DNA of 47,579 bases from Verrucomicrobiales bacterium (GCA_028293125.1 JAQGPJ010000101.1:1-47579); one strand, 5' to 3'; numbered from the stretch's first letter, positions 15,515 to 24,706 are shown. The notes: generated by a model from the letters alone, not told the origin. Numbers and translations are program-made.

Positions 15515-18500
15515 TCAGCCCTCTGTGGGCGGCTGCTGCGGTTTGGACTTGGGGTTGGCGGGAACGATGCCGCCGCTGAAGGTGATAGTGCCGCTGGTGC
15601 TGAGCTGGATGGAGGGCGGACGGTCCTGCGGAGCCGGCTGGCCCTGACCTTGACCCTGCGGCTGGGCGGGATTCAGGCCGCCAGTCGCCGGGATGGCGGG
15701 ACGGCGCTGCGACTGCTGACGCGGGGCGGGGGCGGCCAGAGGGGGGCGGGGGGGGCTCAGATCGGGATCGTCCTCGCTGCCGCCGCCGCTGAGCTGCTGC
15801 GGCAGGCTGGCCAGCAGGTCCTCGAAGGCGCGCAGGTTGGTGGTGCTGCGGAAGAGGTTGTTCAGGATCTCGCCCCGGATGGTCTCCATGAGGGTCGAGA
15901 AGAGTGTGTAGGCCTCCGTTTTATACTCCACCAAGGGATCCTTCTGGGCGAACTGGCGCAGGTGCACCCCGTCGCGGAGGGCGTCCATGCTGTAGAGGTG
16001 CTCCATCCACAGGCGGTCAATGGCCTGCAGCAGGACGTAGCGTTCCAGACCCTTCAGAGCCTCCGGATACTCCGTGTTGCTCTTCAGCTCGTAAGCCTCC
16101 TTGACCTTGGCGGTGATCCACTCGGTGTTGCCCTTGGCATCGCGGGTCTCCAAAGCGGCGGTCTCGCGGGTGAGGCGCAGGGGGAAGGTGACGTTCAGCC
16201 ATTGGAGCAGCCCATCGTAGTCCGCAGGACCGTCCTCGGTGGTGAGGAAGGGTGCGATTCTCTCCGGCAAGGCCTCGTCGATGGTCTCCAGGATCAGGGC
16301 ATGGGGATCCTCGCTCGAGAGGGTTTCGTTTCGGAAGTCGTAAATGACCGTGCGCTGCTTGTTCAGCACGTCGTCAAACTCCAGCGTGCGCTTGCGGTAG
16401 GTGTAGTTCCGCTGCTCCACGCGTTTCTGGGCGCTTTCCACGGAGCGGTTCAGCCAGGGATGCTCCAACTCCTGCCCGTCCTCCAGGCCCATGCGCTCCA
16501 TCAGCTTGGTCATGCGCTCGGCGGCGCCGAAGTTCAGCATCAGCTGATCCTCGAAGCTGAGGAAGAAGATGCTCTCACCGGGGTCCCCCTGGCGGGCGCA
16601 GCGTCCGCGCAGCTGGCGGTCGATGCGGCGGGACTCATGGCGCTCCGTGGCCACCACCAGCAGGCCTCCGAGTTCAGCGACGCCGGGCCCCAGCTTGATG
16701 TCCGTGCCGCGGCCGGCCATGTTGGTGGAGACGGTGACCGCGCCCAGACGGCCTGCCTGGGCCACGATCTCCGCTTCCTGACGGTGGAATTTGGCGTTCA
16801 GCACCTGATGCGGGATTTTTTCCCGCTTCATCAGACGGGACAGGGTTTCCGACGACTCCACGCTGGCGGTGCCGACCAGAATGGGCTGGCCTTTGGCGTG
16901 CCGCTCCTTGATGAAGTTTACCACGGCATTGTACTTTTCGCGGCGGGTCTTGTAGATCTTGTCGTTGGAGTCGTTGCGGCTCACCTTGCGGTTGGTGGGC
17001 ACCACCAGCAGGTCCAGTTTGTAAATATCGTGGAACTCCGAGGCCTCGGTCTCCGCGGTGCCGGTCATGCCGGCCAGCTTCTTATAAAGACGGAAGTAGT
17101 TTTGAATGGTGATCGTGGCCAGGGTCTGGGTCTCCTTGTCGATCTGCACACCCTCCTTGGCCTCCACGGCTTGGTGCAGGCCGTCACTCCAGCGGCGGCC
17201 GGGCATCTTGCGGCCCGTGTGCTCGTCCACAATGAGGACCTTGTTGTCCTCCACCACGTACTGCACGTCCTTCTCATAGAGGCAATAGGCGCGCAGCAGC
17301 TGGGAAATGTTGTGCATGCGCTGCGCCTGCGAGTCCATCTGCTGCTGCACGGCCTCCTTGCGGGCCATGCGCTCCTCCACGGTTTCGCTGGAACCGTCGA
17401 TTTCCGCGAACAGCGTGGCCAGGTCCGGCAGCACGAAGGCGTCGGGTTCGTCCGGGTTGAGGAACTTGCGGCCCTTCTCGGTCAGGTCGGTCTCGTGGGA
17501 CTTTTCGTCGATGCTGTAGTAAAGCTCCTCCTTAAGGGCGAAGAGAGACTTCTTCTGGGGATCGGCGTAGTGGCTTAGCTCCTCCCTCTCCAGGGCGCGG
17601 CGGTATTCCGGCTCCTCGGACATGCGCATGAGGGCGCGGTGGCGGGGCTGGCCCAGCTTCAGCTTGAAGAGGCTGCGGCCCAGACCCTCGAAGTCCTTTT
17701 TCTCCGCCTGCTCCTTGGCCTCGCCAGCGATCTGGTTCAGCCAGGTGGACTGCTCGCGCACCAGGCGCTCCACATAGGGCTTGAAGCGGTCGTACTGGTG
17801 GGTGTCCACCGTGACGGGACCGGAAATGATCAGTGGCGTGCGGGCCTCGTCGATGAGCACCGAGTCCACCTCGTCCACAATGGCGAACCAATAGCCCCGT
17901 TGCACCTGCTCGTCCACGCTTTGGGCCAGACCGTTGTCGCGCAGGTAGTCAAAACCGAACTCGGCGTTCGTGCCGTAGGTCACGTCGCGGGCATACTGCT
18001 CGCGACGGACGGAGGGGGACTGGTCGTGCTGGATGACGCCGACAGTCAGGCCCAGGTAGCGCAGCAGGTAGCCCATCCACTCCGAGTCGCGGCGGGCCAG
18101 GTAATCATTCACCGTGATCAGATGAACGCCGCGGCCGGTCAGGCCATTGAGGAAAAGGGGCAGGGTGGCGACGAGCGTCTTGCCCTCGCCGGTGGCCATT
18201 TCCGCGATCTTCCCGTTGTGCAGGGTCATGCCGCCGATCAGCTGCACATCGAAATGCACCATTTCCCAAGTCATTTCCTGCTCGCAGACGATCAGTTTGG
18301 TGCCGCAAAGGCGGCGGGCGGCGTTCTTCACCACCGCAAAGGCTTCAGGCAGAATTTTGTTCAGGTAGGCCTGCACCTCCGAGAATTTCTCGAGCTTGGC
18401 GAGGTCACCCCTCCACTTGGCCACCTTCTCATGCAGCACGGACTCAGGCTGTTTCTGCAGTTCCTCCTCAATGCGGTTGATCTGCTGCACGATTGGCCAA

Positions 18501-18562
18501 AGCTTCTTCAGCTCGCGCTGGTTTTTGGAGCCGACGATTTTACGGAGAATCAATTGCAGCAT
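15515..18562 (-). CDS. secA: Protein translocase ATPase SecA
   Basis: SecA is the motor that drives unfolded preproteins through SecYEG at the inner membrane. The product has 1015 residues from the ATG at 18562 (MLQLILRKIVGSKNQRELKK); the frame is open 124 codons further up, but that part is not SecA-like. The sequence shows Walker A (ATGEGKT, 123-129), the DEAD-type motif region (IVDEVDSVLIDEAR, 228-241), the preprotein cross-linking domain, the second helicase lobe with STNMAGRGTDIKLGPG, and the helical scaffold/wing. The C-terminal tail is Pro/Gln/Gly-rich (QPQGQGQGQPAPQ) and lacks the Cys-rich zinc-binding motif found at the end of many SecA proteins. The gene is monocistronic, ending in the terminator at 15431-15464. 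No Shine-Dalgarno site is seen. Confidence 0.97.
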   Translation of the reverse strand: MLQLILRKIVGSKNQRELKKLWPIVQQINRIEEELQKQPESVLHEKVAKWRGDLAKLEKFSEVQAYLNKILPEAFAVVKNAARRLCGTKLIVCEQEMTWEMVHFDVQLIGGMTLHNGKIAEMATGEGKTLVATLPLFLNGLTGRGVHLITVNDYLARRDSEWMGYLLRYLGLTVGVIQHDQSPSVRREQYARDVTYGTNAEFGFDYLRDNGLAQSVDEQVQRGYWFAIVDEVDSVLIDEARTPLIISGPVTVDTHQYDRFKPYVERLVREQSTWLNQIAGEAKEQAEKKDFEGLGRSLFKLKLGQPRHRALMRMSEEPEYRRALEREELSHYADPQKKSLFALKEELYYSIDEKSHETDLTEKGRKFLNPDEPDAFVLPDLATLFAEIDGSSETVEERMARKEAVQQQMDSQAQRMHNISQLLRAYCLYEKDVQYVVEDNKVLIVDEHTGRKMPGRRWSDGLHQAVEAKEGVQIDKETQTLATITIQNYFRLYKKLAGMTGTAETEASEFHDIYKLDLLVVPTNRKVSRNDSNDKIYKTRREKYNAVVNFIKERHAKGQPILVGTASVESSETLSRLMKREKIPHQVLNAKFHRQEAEIVAQAGRLGAVTVSTNMAGRGTDIKLGPGVAELGGLLVVATERHESRRIDRQLRGRCARQGDPGESIFFLSFEDQLMLNFGAAERMTKLMERMGLEDGQELEHPWLNRSVESAQKRVEQRNYTYRKRTLEFDDVLNKQRTVIYDFRNETLSSEDPHALILETIDEALPERIAPFLTTEDGPADYDGLLQWLNVTFPLRLTRETAALETRDAKGNTEWITAKVKEAYELKSNTEYPEALKGLERYVLLQAIDRLWMEHLYSMDALRDGVHLRQFAQKDPLVEYKTEAYTLFSTLMETIRGEILNNLFRSTTNLRAFEDLLASLPQQLSGGGSEDDPDLSPPRPPLAAPAPRQQSQRRPAIPATGGLNPAQPQGQGQGQPAPQDRPPSIQLSTSGTITFSGGIVPANPKSKPQQPPTEG

Positions 18563-18933
18563 GGCGGAACGTGCGCGGAGGGATGAAAATTCGGGGAACG
18601 TAAATTGTGGAGGGGCTGGCAAAAAATGACAACCGTAAATCGGTCCGGCTACCCTGCCGGCGGTTTCACCGCACCGGCGGAAGCCCATTTCCGCAGGGAG
18701 CGCCGTGTGCCGGGGGAGTTGTCCCTGTAAAAGAGGTTTTGCCGGTTTTCCGGCTATGCCTTTTGGCTTTGGCTTTGGATGTAATCCGCAATTGATGAAT
18801 TTACGTTCATTGCAGCATGTGCCGGTTCTCAAAATCAGGACCTGATGCTGCCGGCCAAATAATGGCATGGCCGGCCATTCATGCGGCAACGGAAATGCCG
18901 GTTCACCCAGGATTGGGAAAGTCGCCGCAGCCA
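18563..18933. other. Intergenic region between EVE gene and secA
   Basis: About 370 bases holding the presumed secA promoter. No gene is seen. A short hexamer-like run (GGCTTT, 18763-18777) is present. The open secA frame extends through this stretch but shows no conservation. Confidence 0.4.
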
Positions 18934-19416
18934 TTATAACGGCATTCCGCCAGCCGCGCCGCCCAGGCTGAGGATGTGGCGGAATTCCGCTTCCGTGACC
19001 GGCGTGATGGACAGGCGGTTGCCGCGCTGGAGCAGGCGCATGCCGGCCAGGGCAGGATCGGTGCGCAGGGTGTCCAAGGGGATGAACCGCGCCAGATCAC
19101 GTTCCCAAGTGACGTCCACCAGGATCCAAATGGGTTTTTCCAGTGTGGATTTGGGATCGAAATAATCATCCCCCGGAACGAACTGCGTGGGATCGGCATA
19201 GGGCTCCGAGGCCACACGGACAATACCGGCCACGCCCGGCTGTGGGCAGCTGCTGTGGTAGAAGAGCGCCAGATCGCCGGGACGCATCAGATCGCGCATG
19301 AAGTTCCGCGCCTGATAGTTCCGCACGCCGGTCCACGGCTCGGTGCGGCGGGGCCGGTTTTTGAGGTCATCGAAGGAGAAGGTGTCCGGTTCGGATTTGA
19401 AGAGCCAGTGGTTCAT
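18934..19416 (-). CDS. EVE-domain protein (PUA-like, modified-base reader)
   Basis: The product has 160 residues from the ATG at 19416 (MNHWLFKSEPDTFSFDDL), the classical EVE start. The longer frame adds a low-complexity leader that the family lacks. Family landmarks follow in order: W-TGVRNYQARNFMRD, GDLALFYHS, PGVAGIVRVASEPYADP, VDVTW and ITPVTEAEFRHIL. EVE domains resemble YTH and PUA folds and are thought to bind modified cytosines or RNA bases. In bacteria they appear alone, as here, or fused to restriction enzymes. It lies downstream of the tRNA-protein transferase gene on the same strand, with about 100 bases between. The cellular role of stand-alone bacterial EVE proteins is not settled. 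Confidence 0.9.
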   Translation of the reverse strand: MNHWLFKSEPDTFSFDDLKNRPRRTEPWTGVRNYQARNFMRDLMRPGDLALFYHSSCPQPGVAGIVRVASEPYADPTQFVPGDDYFDPKSTLEKPIWILVDVTWERDLARFIPLDTLRTDPALAGMRLLQRGNRLSITPVTEAEFRHILSLGGAAGGMPL

Positions 19417-19491
19417 GGATGGGGAAGCGGAGGCGGGCGGCAGGGAGCTGACCGGAGGCTGATTGAGCAGAGCCAGCCCGGCAACCCGGCG

Positions 19492-19523
19492 GATCAATCA
19501 GTCGATCAATCAGTCGATCAATC
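19492..19523. repeat. 12-bp tandem repeat across a stop codon
   Basis: Two perfect units of GATCAATCAGTC and a partial third (GATCAATC). The repeat covers the stop codon of the minus-strand tRNA-protein transferase gene and lies upstream of the EVE gene on that strand. Changes in copy number would move the 3' end and the spacing to the EVE gene. Confidence 0.8.
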
Positions 19524-20195
19524 GGAGGACCGGGGGCAGGGGATCCAGCTGCCGGTTTCCCAATCGTAGGTCTGAAGGCCACTGAAGGCTTTTTTATAAT
19601 CGTAGTGGCTGGGCTCCAGCGTGGCGTAACCGGGATAGAGGAAGCGGCGGCCCGTGCGGCGCGCGAAGGCGATCTCCTCGAGCAGGGTAAGCACGCCGGG
19701 GCTGCGGGGGGCGGCATCGGGCTCGAACATGGCATAGAGACTGGACACCGCCTCCGCCCCGCAGTCCAGGTAGCTCACCGCCAGCAGACGGTCTTTGTCC
19801 AGCAGGCGGATTTCCCGGCACTCGCAGGGAGTGGTCGCCGTGTTGGGCTCGGGGAGGAAGACCTGCAGGGAGTCGGGGATATTGTGGGTGAACCGCTCCC
19901 GGTGCCGCAGGAACATGGCCTCGCGCGCGCTGTCCACCACCGCCGGACCCGACTCGATGGTCAGGTCCGTGTTTTTCCGCATCACGCGGCGTTGGCTGCG
20001 GCTGGGCGTGAATTCATCCAGCACAATGCGCAGGGGCTGGATGTGCAGCAGCCCGCCGGTCTCCGAGAGCGTTACATTGTAGCGAAAGAACCCGCAGCCA
20101 AAATGCCGCCATCCCTGGCTCCAGAGGTAGTCCATGGCTGCGGGCGGAGCGGTGGGCAGGAAGCCCTGTTCCTGAATAAGCTGGGGAGCTGGGGG
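19518..20195 (-). CDS. Arginyl/leucyl-tRNA-protein transferase family protein
   Basis: The product has 225 residues from the ATG at 20195 (MPPAPQLIQEQGFLP); an ATG at 20273 adds 26 unlikely residues. The sequence has the ATE/Bpt pattern: GWRHFGCGFFRYNV near the N-terminus, SRSQRRVMRKN, ERFTHNIPDS, then the GNAT-like C-terminal half with LLAVSYLDCGAEAVSSLYAM, RSPGVLTLLEEI, FLYPGYATLEPSHYDYKKAF and W-TGSWIP. Known members move Arg or Leu from tRNA to N-terminal acidic residues of proteins, marking them for ClpS/ClpAP degradation. The specificity cannot be read here, as the usual N-terminal Cys pairs of Ate1 are not obvious. The stop lies in a 12-bp repeat. Confidence 0.82.
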   Translation of the reverse strand, partial: PPAPQLIQEQGFLPTAPPAAMDYLWSQGWRHFGCGFFRYNVTLSETGGLLHIQPLRIVLDEFTPSRSQRRVMRKNTDLTIESGPAVVDSAREAMFLRHRERFTHNIPDSLQVFLPEPNTATTPCECREIRLLDKDRLLAVSYLDCGAEAVSSLYAMFEPDAAPRSPGVLTLLEEIAFARRTGRRFLYPGYATLEPSHYDYKKAFSGLQTYDWETGSWIPCPRSSD

Positions 20196-20324
20196 CATGA
20201 GGGAAAAGCGGCCAGACAAACCGATGGCGGGAGAGAAAGAAGGATATAAAATAGGATGAGAGGCCCGGGGCAATCGGGGTAATTGGACGGCGGGGAATAG
20301 GCGGCGCCTCTGGCCGGCGGTAGA

Positions 20325-21962
20325 TCAGGGAGCCTGAGCGCTCCGCTTCAGCAGAACATAGGGGGTGCCATCGTCGTCCCTAACCTCCAGGAGTTTTTCG
20401 CTGAAGCCCTGTCGGGCCAGCCGGGAGTTCAGTTTTTTGTCCTCCCATTTGTCCTTCGGTGTCACCAGGTGGGTGGCGTCGGGAGCCACCTGGCCCGGGG
20501 AGGCAATCTCCACGCAGTTTTTCCCCAGATAGAACAGAAAGGGCTGAGGGCCGGGATACAGCGCCGCGATCCGGGGTTCGGGGCCCGCCACTTCCAGAAT
20601 ACGCTCTGCGGGTGGCCGGATGTCCTCGTGCAGCCGCATGATGGGGGTGATGACCACGCCGAAAAAGATCATGCCCCAGGCGGCCAGCAGGCCCGCCTCC
20701 GCGAAGGACCGCCCCGGAGGGGACAGCCGCGCCAGCCGCATGGCGGTCAGCCAGACAACGGGTGCCAAGCCCAGCATCCACGCCATGGAGGCCAGCATGC
20801 TCCCCGGCGCCTTCCACCACGGGAGCGTTACCCCCGCCAGCGTGATGGCCAGCAGCAGCAGCCGCACCGCCGTGCCTGCCCAGCGCGATGCTGTGGAGTC
20901 CACCGCCTCCGCGCCCGCGTGGCGCTGCCAGTGCGCCAGCATCACCACCGCCATCAGGGCGTTCGGCGCCACCAGTGGCAGCTGGAACCGGGCGCGGGCT
21001 TCCGGCAGCAGGGAATAGATCAGCCCCATGCCCAGCATGCCCCAGCCCAGCCCCAGGATCAGGGCGCGGTCCTTCACCGAAAGCTCCGGCCACCACCGCC
21101 GCCGGGCGCGCCGCCACAGATACAGGGACACCAGCGCCCACGGGCACAGCAGCAGCAGCGTTTCCAAGGGGCCCAGAGGATAGCTTTTCCAGTCGATGGC
21201 GGAGGGATCGAGCCGCTTCACGATCTGGTTGACCCACACCTGGGCCTGTCCATCACCGGAGGCAGGCGGCAGGGCCTTCATCCGCTCCGCCGCCGCCAGT
21301 GCCCAAGGCAGCGGCAGCAGCAAACTGAGCACCAGTCCGGCCCAGTGCGCCGGGTGCAGCAGCTCCTTCAGCTGCCGGCTGCGCTGGAGAATGATGATAG
21401 CAAAGCCGTAGAACAGCGGCAGGAAAACCGGCCCCTTGGCCAGCGATGCCAGGCCGAACCACATCCCTGCCCACAGCCAGCGTCCCCAAGGGGCTCCGCC
21501 CCGGTGCCAGCCCCCCAGCCAGCCCAGCATACCAATGCCGGACAGGCTGAGGAAAATGGCCTCAATCTCCGCCAGCCTCCCTTTCTCGATGGTGCCGATG
21601 GTGGTCAAAATGGCCAGCGGCAGCCACCACGCCCCCTGCGGCCCCACAATCACCCGTCCGGCCCAGGCGGCGGTCAGCGCCAGCATCAGCACCGCCAGCG
21701 CGGACGGCAGGCGGGCCGCCCACTCGCTTTCCCCGCCATGCAGCCGGAAGCTGCCGGCGATGGCCCAATTCACCAGCGGCGGCTTGCGGTGGTAGGGTTT
21801 GCCCTCGGACCACGGCAGCACATAGTCCCCCGTCTGCATCATGCGCCGCGCCGGCAGGATGCGCCGGCCCTCCTCTCCCTTCAGCTCCGTGTTGCCCAGC
21901 CCCGGCAGGAAGATGGCGCCCCAGGTGATCAGGATAGTCAGGATTAAAAGCAGCGGTCGCAT
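20325..21962 (-). CDS. ArnT/PMT-like membrane glycosyltransferase
   Basis: The product has 545 residues. The N-terminal half has a first membrane helix (LLILTILITWGAIFLPG) followed by GNTELKGEEGRRILPARRMM, with the acidic motif in the first periplasmic loop that is characteristic of the GT-C fold. Next come the GDYVLPWSEGKPYHRKPPLV stretch and about ten further hydrophobic helices. The C-terminal 100 residues are soluble and beta-rich (PEPRIAALYPGPQPFLFYLG). Relatives transfer sugars from polyprenyl phosphate to lipid A or proteins at the periplasmic face. The acceptor is unknown. The gene is followed on the same strand by the tRNA-protein transferase gene after about 130 bases. Confidence 0.85.
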   Translation of the reverse strand: MRPLLLILTILITWGAIFLPGLGNTELKGEEGRRILPARRMMQTGDYVLPWSEGKPYHRKPPLVNWAIAGSFRLHGGESEWAARLPSALAVLMLALTAAWAGRVIVGPQGAWWLPLAILTTIGTIEKGRLAEIEAIFLSLSGIGMLGWLGGWHRGGAPWGRWLWAGMWFGLASLAKGPVFLPLFYGFAIIILQRSRQLKELLHPAHWAGLVLSLLLPLPWALAAAERMKALPPASGDGQAQVWVNQIVKRLDPSAIDWKSYPLGPLETLLLLCPWALVSLYLWRRARRRWWPELSVKDRALILGLGWGMLGMGLIYSLLPEARARFQLPLVAPNALMAVVMLAHWQRHAGAEAVDSTASRWAGTAVRLLLLAITLAGVTLPWWKAPGSMLASMAWMLGLAPVVWLTAMRLARLSPPGRSFAEAGLLAAWGMIFFGVVITPIMRLHEDIRPPAERILEVAGPEPRIAALYPGPQPFLFYLGKNCVEIASPGQVAPDATHLVTPKDKWEDKKLNSRLARQGFSEKLLEVRDDDGTPYVLLKRSAQAP

Positions 21963-22312
21963 GGCGGGGTAAGAAGGAGGGGCGGATGGCCAGGGATCAG
22001 GCCGGGGCAGGGGGACAGGGCAGAAATGAGGGACCGGGGAGTGGGATGGAATTGTGAAATTCCCTCCCTTTCCTTCCTCACCGCGCCCGCGCTGCGGTCA
22101 AACGCCAAATCCCGCCGCAGGAACGCATGTCCAGTCCTGCAGCGATGCCGGAGCAGGTCTTGTGAAAACCGCGGACAGAGCATCGGTTTTATGAACCGCC
22201 AGTCCGGGGTTGGAACAGAACGCCAGCTTCTGGGCGAAAACTGCTTTTCCAAACGGTGGCACCCCAGCATTCCACCTTGCGCCGTTCCGGAATTTCCCGG
22301 ACCTGAAGCCCC
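21963..22312. other. Divergent intergenic region glycosyltransferase-rsmI
   Basis: About 350 bases that must hold promoters for the two divergent genes. No gene or clear motif was seen. Confidence 0.4.
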
Positions 22313-23035
22313 ATGTCCGCACTTCCTGGCCACCTTTACATCATTGCCACGCCGATTGGAAATCTGCGGGATATCACCCTGCGCGCGCGGGACACGCTGG
22401 CCTCCGTGGACCTGATCGCCTGCGAGGACACCCGGCACTCCGGGGTGCTGCTGCAGCATTTGGAGATCCGCAAGCCTCTGATCAGCCTGCACCAGCACAA
22501 TGAGGCCATGCGCACCGCCGGTTTTTTGACCGATCTGCGGGAGGGCAAAAGCATCGCCTACATCTCCGACGCCGGCATGCCCGGCGTGTCCGACCCCGGG
22601 GCGCGCCTTGTGGCCGCCTGCCGTCAGGCGGACCTGCCTGTGGAGGTGCTGCCCGGCCCCAGCGCCGTGCTCACCGCCCTGGTGGGCAGCGGGTTTCCTG
22701 CGGACGCCTTTTATTTCGGAGGCTTTCTGCCGGTGAAAAGCGGCCAGCGGGAACGCGCCCTGACCGCCGCCCTGGAGGCGGACGAAACCAGCATCTATTT
22801 CGAGAGCCCGCATCGTCTTCCCACCACCTTGGACCTGCTGCGCCGGCTCCGGCCCGACCGCCTCATCTGCGTGGCGCGGGAGCTGACCAAAAAATTCGAG
22901 GAGTATCGCCGCGGCACCGCCACTGAAGTCGCCGCCCATTATGAGGCCCATCCCGCCAAGGGGGAGATCTGCCTGCTCATCTCCGGCCTGGCTCTTCCCA
23001 AATGGGCGGGGCCAAGACCGGAGAATGTTAAATAA
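22313..23035 (+). CDS. rsmI: 16S rRNA 2'-O-ribose C1402 methyltransferase RsmI
   Basis: RsmI methylates the 2'-OH of C1402 in the decoding centre of the 30S subunit using SAM. The product has 240 residues, slightly shorter than the E. coli enzyme because the C-terminal helical extension is reduced. It shows the tetrapyrrole-methylase-fold signature at the start (LYIIATPIGNLRDITLRA), ACEDTRHSG, ISDAGMPGVSDPGARL (84-99), LPGPSAVLTALVGSG and a FGGFLPVKSGQR segment, then YFESPHRLPTTL and CVARELTKKFEEYRRG. It is monocistronic. The start has no clear Shine-Dalgarno site but is fixed by homology. Confidence 0.96.
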   Translation: MSALPGHLYIIATPIGNLRDITLRARDTLASVDLIACEDTRHSGVLLQHLEIRKPLISLHQHNEAMRTAGFLTDLREGKSIAYISDAGMPGVSDPGARLVAACRQADLPVEVLPGPSAVLTALVGSGFPADAFYFGGFLPVKSGQRERALTAALEADETSIYFESPHRLPTTLDLLRRLRPDRLICVARELTKKFEEYRRGTATEVAAHYEAHPAKGEICLLISGLALPKWAGPRPENVK

Positions 23036-23202
23036 TATTGTCTTTGGGCAGGCAGAATGAATCCCAGCCGGACGGCTCTTTGGCAAGAGACCGCCTCGGA
23101 GTGGCTGGGCGGTGGTTCTCGGGAGCCTTTGCAAGTGAGCAGGGCTTAGTGCGGGCCTGTGGCCGGCGTGTAAACCGTGGACAGGCCATCAGCACCTGAG
23201 GA

Positions 23203-23222
23203 CCCGGATTCAAAAATCCGGG
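23203..23222. repeat. Perfect hairpin in the rsmI 3' region
   Basis: An 8-bp perfect stem (CCCGGATT / AATCCGGG) with a 4-base loop (CAAA). It lies 170 bases after rsmI in a gap of about 470 bases (23036-23508) that shows no gene. No T-run follows, so it is not a classical intrinsic terminator. The gap must also carry the EF-hand gene promoter. Confidence 0.55.
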
Positions 23223-23508
23223 ACCCCGAATTTGTGGAAAACCAACCGGCTTGGGAGGCATTCTGCGGCAGGCAATGCAAATGTCCATTGCAGAAAGCAC
23301 CGTTTTGAAATGGGCAGTCTGCCGTCATAAATAGGATACAAAGGCAAACAGCGTCAATTTTCCCCGCTGTGCCACCGAGCATGCCGACTGGTAGCCGGAG
23401 GATGCCAAATAATGGACCGCCCCTTTGGTATGGCGGCATTCATTCTGCGCAGTGGGATGGCAGCCGCAAGGCAACACCCCATATACTCAAAAACAACCAT
23501 ATAAACTT

Positions 23509-24069
23509 ATGAAATTTATTATTCCATCACTCCTTCTCACCGCCACTCTGTTCGCTCAGGAAACGCCCGCACGTCCCGGAACCGGTGCCCAGGGCGGAGG
23601 ATCAGCATCAGGGGGAGCCCCCGGCCAGAACGGCACTGGTGCTCAGGCGGGAGCCTCCGGCTCCGGCGGCACGGACACCACCCAAGGCGGTGGGCAGGCC
23701 GGAAGCGCAGGAGCCGCCGCCAATTCCCGCGCTATGCTTTCAGTGGTTGCCCTTCTGGACAAGGATCGGAACGGCGAGTTCTCACGCGAAGAGATTGCCG
23801 CCATCGGAGCCACGCTGCATGCACTGGACAAAAACAACGATGGCCGGGTTTCCAAAGAGGAGATTGCCGCGCTGACAAACAGCGCCTCGTCGGGAAGCTC
23901 CGAGGTCCAGCCCAGCGGCTCCGGCAGCTCGGAAGTCCAGCCTGGCCGTCCTAGCAGTGGCAGTGGCTCCGGCAGCAGTGGTTCGGGCAGCTCCAGTGGC
24001 AGTGGTTCGGGCAGCTCCAGTGGCACTGGGTCCGGCAGCACAAGTGGCTCCGGGAAAACTGCCCGCTGA
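23509..24069 (+). CDS. Secreted EF-hand calcium-binding protein, Gly/Ser-rich
   Basis: The product has 186 residues from the ATG at 23509, fixed by a signal peptide (MKFIIPSLLLTATLFAQ). A Gly-rich disordered segment (about 20-75) precedes a pair of EF-hands: DKDRNGEFSREE (about 86-97) and DKNNDGRVSKEE (about 110-121). Both have the Asp/Asn and terminal Glu positions needed for calcium. The last 55 residues are a Gly/Ser tract (SGSGSGSSGSG...) coded by imperfect short repeats. It is probably a periplasmic or surface calcium binder. Such small EF-hand proteins are frequent in Verrucomicrobia and Planctomycetes, and their partners are unknown. Confidence 0.85.
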   Translation: MKFIIPSLLLTATLFAQETPARPGTGAQGGGSASGGAPGQNGTGAQAGASGSGGTDTTQGGGQAGSAGAAANSRAMLSVVALLDKDRNGEFSREEIAAIGATLHALDKNNDGRVSKEEIAALTNSASSGSSEVQPSGSGSSEVQPGRPSSGSGSGSSGSGSSSGSGSGSSSGTGSGSTSGSGKTAR

Positions 24070-24100
24070 TACCGGCTTTCACCCTTTTAGCCACCGGTAT
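24069..24100 (+). terminator. Possible terminator of the EF-hand gene
   Basis: ATACCGG (24069-24075), overlapping the stop codon, pairs with CCGGTAT (24094-24100). The 18-base interior can add CT/AG pairing. Only TTTG follows, so it is a weak candidate. Confidence 0.35.
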
Positions 24101-24496
24101 TTGTCAACTTACCTCCAGTTGCGCCAACGGGTGCAGCTGGAGGGCTTTGGCATTGCACGTATCCGGCAAGACGCGGACAGCGGTGCAGGGATGATCCATG
24201 ACAGGTTTTTCAAAAAACAGAAGCTTGTGATGGAATCTTCCGGAGTCCTCAACCACTTGTTTTGAAATAACTGTAATCTCATAAATAGGGTCTTTATAGA
24301 GTGCTGTGCAAGACCTTGGAGCCATACCTCCAGGAAGCGGCATTGAAGCCAGTGGATTAATGGCCGGAAGCAACATCCGGCAGGTCAGTCCTGCACGTTC
24401 AATTACAGGCTCACCATGCCGTGGTACACAAGCGACGGCGCTCTGCAGTCTCCGCAGGACCGGAGGGCGAAAGCCAAAAACTGAAGTGAAAACCAT
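24101..24496. other. Non-coding stretch
   Basis: About 400 bases. A minus-strand frame (24104-24496) is open but lacks a clear start and no family was recognised. A plus-strand promoter for the following small gene would lie here. Confidence 0.35.
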
Positions 24497-24706
24497 ATGA
24501 AAACAAGCGATTCCAAAGATTCCACACCGGACAAGCCACCTGCAGGAAGGGCTGATTCAAATCCGGCCACGAAAAATGGAGAGCCCACCCTCAACACATA
24601 CCGTCCTGAGGAGGACCCGCCCGGAACAGAGTCTCCGCCACCGTCCCCTCCGTTGGGGGAAGAGCTTGGGGAATATGTCTCCACTAAAACACATCCGGAA
24701 AAATAA
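24497..24706 (+). CDS. Small Pro/Glu-rich hypothetical protein
   Basis: The product has 69 residues, starts MKTSDSKDSTPDKPP and is rich in Pro, Glu, Ser and Thr throughout (PPGTESPPPSPPLGEELGE). There is no hydrophobic segment and no Cys, so it is probably disordered and cytoplasmic. The composition is consistent over its length, which favours a real gene, but there is no strong ribosome-binding site and no recognised homologue. It stands alone, with gaps on both sides. Confidence 0.4.
   Translation: MKTSDSKDSTPDKPPAGRADSNPATKNGEPTLNTYRPEEDPPGTESPPPSPPLGEELGEYVSTKTHPEK

Noticed and set aside
15650-17578. Very long plus-strand open frame opposite secA
   Set aside because: It is the GC-driven antisense shadow of secA, with skewed Leu/Gly/Ala/His composition and no domain.
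20469-21947. Long plus-strand open frame opposite the glycosyltransferase gene
   Set aside because: Gln/Pro/Arg-dominated shadow of a membrane-protein gene; no signal or domain.
23203-23222. Hairpin after rsmI as an intrinsic terminator
   Set aside because: Stem is good but no T-run follows on either strand, and it lies 170 bases after the stop.
24104-24496. Minus-strand frame of 130 codons in a gap
   Set aside because: No plausible start or family; the last part looks mildly protein-like but not enough to call.
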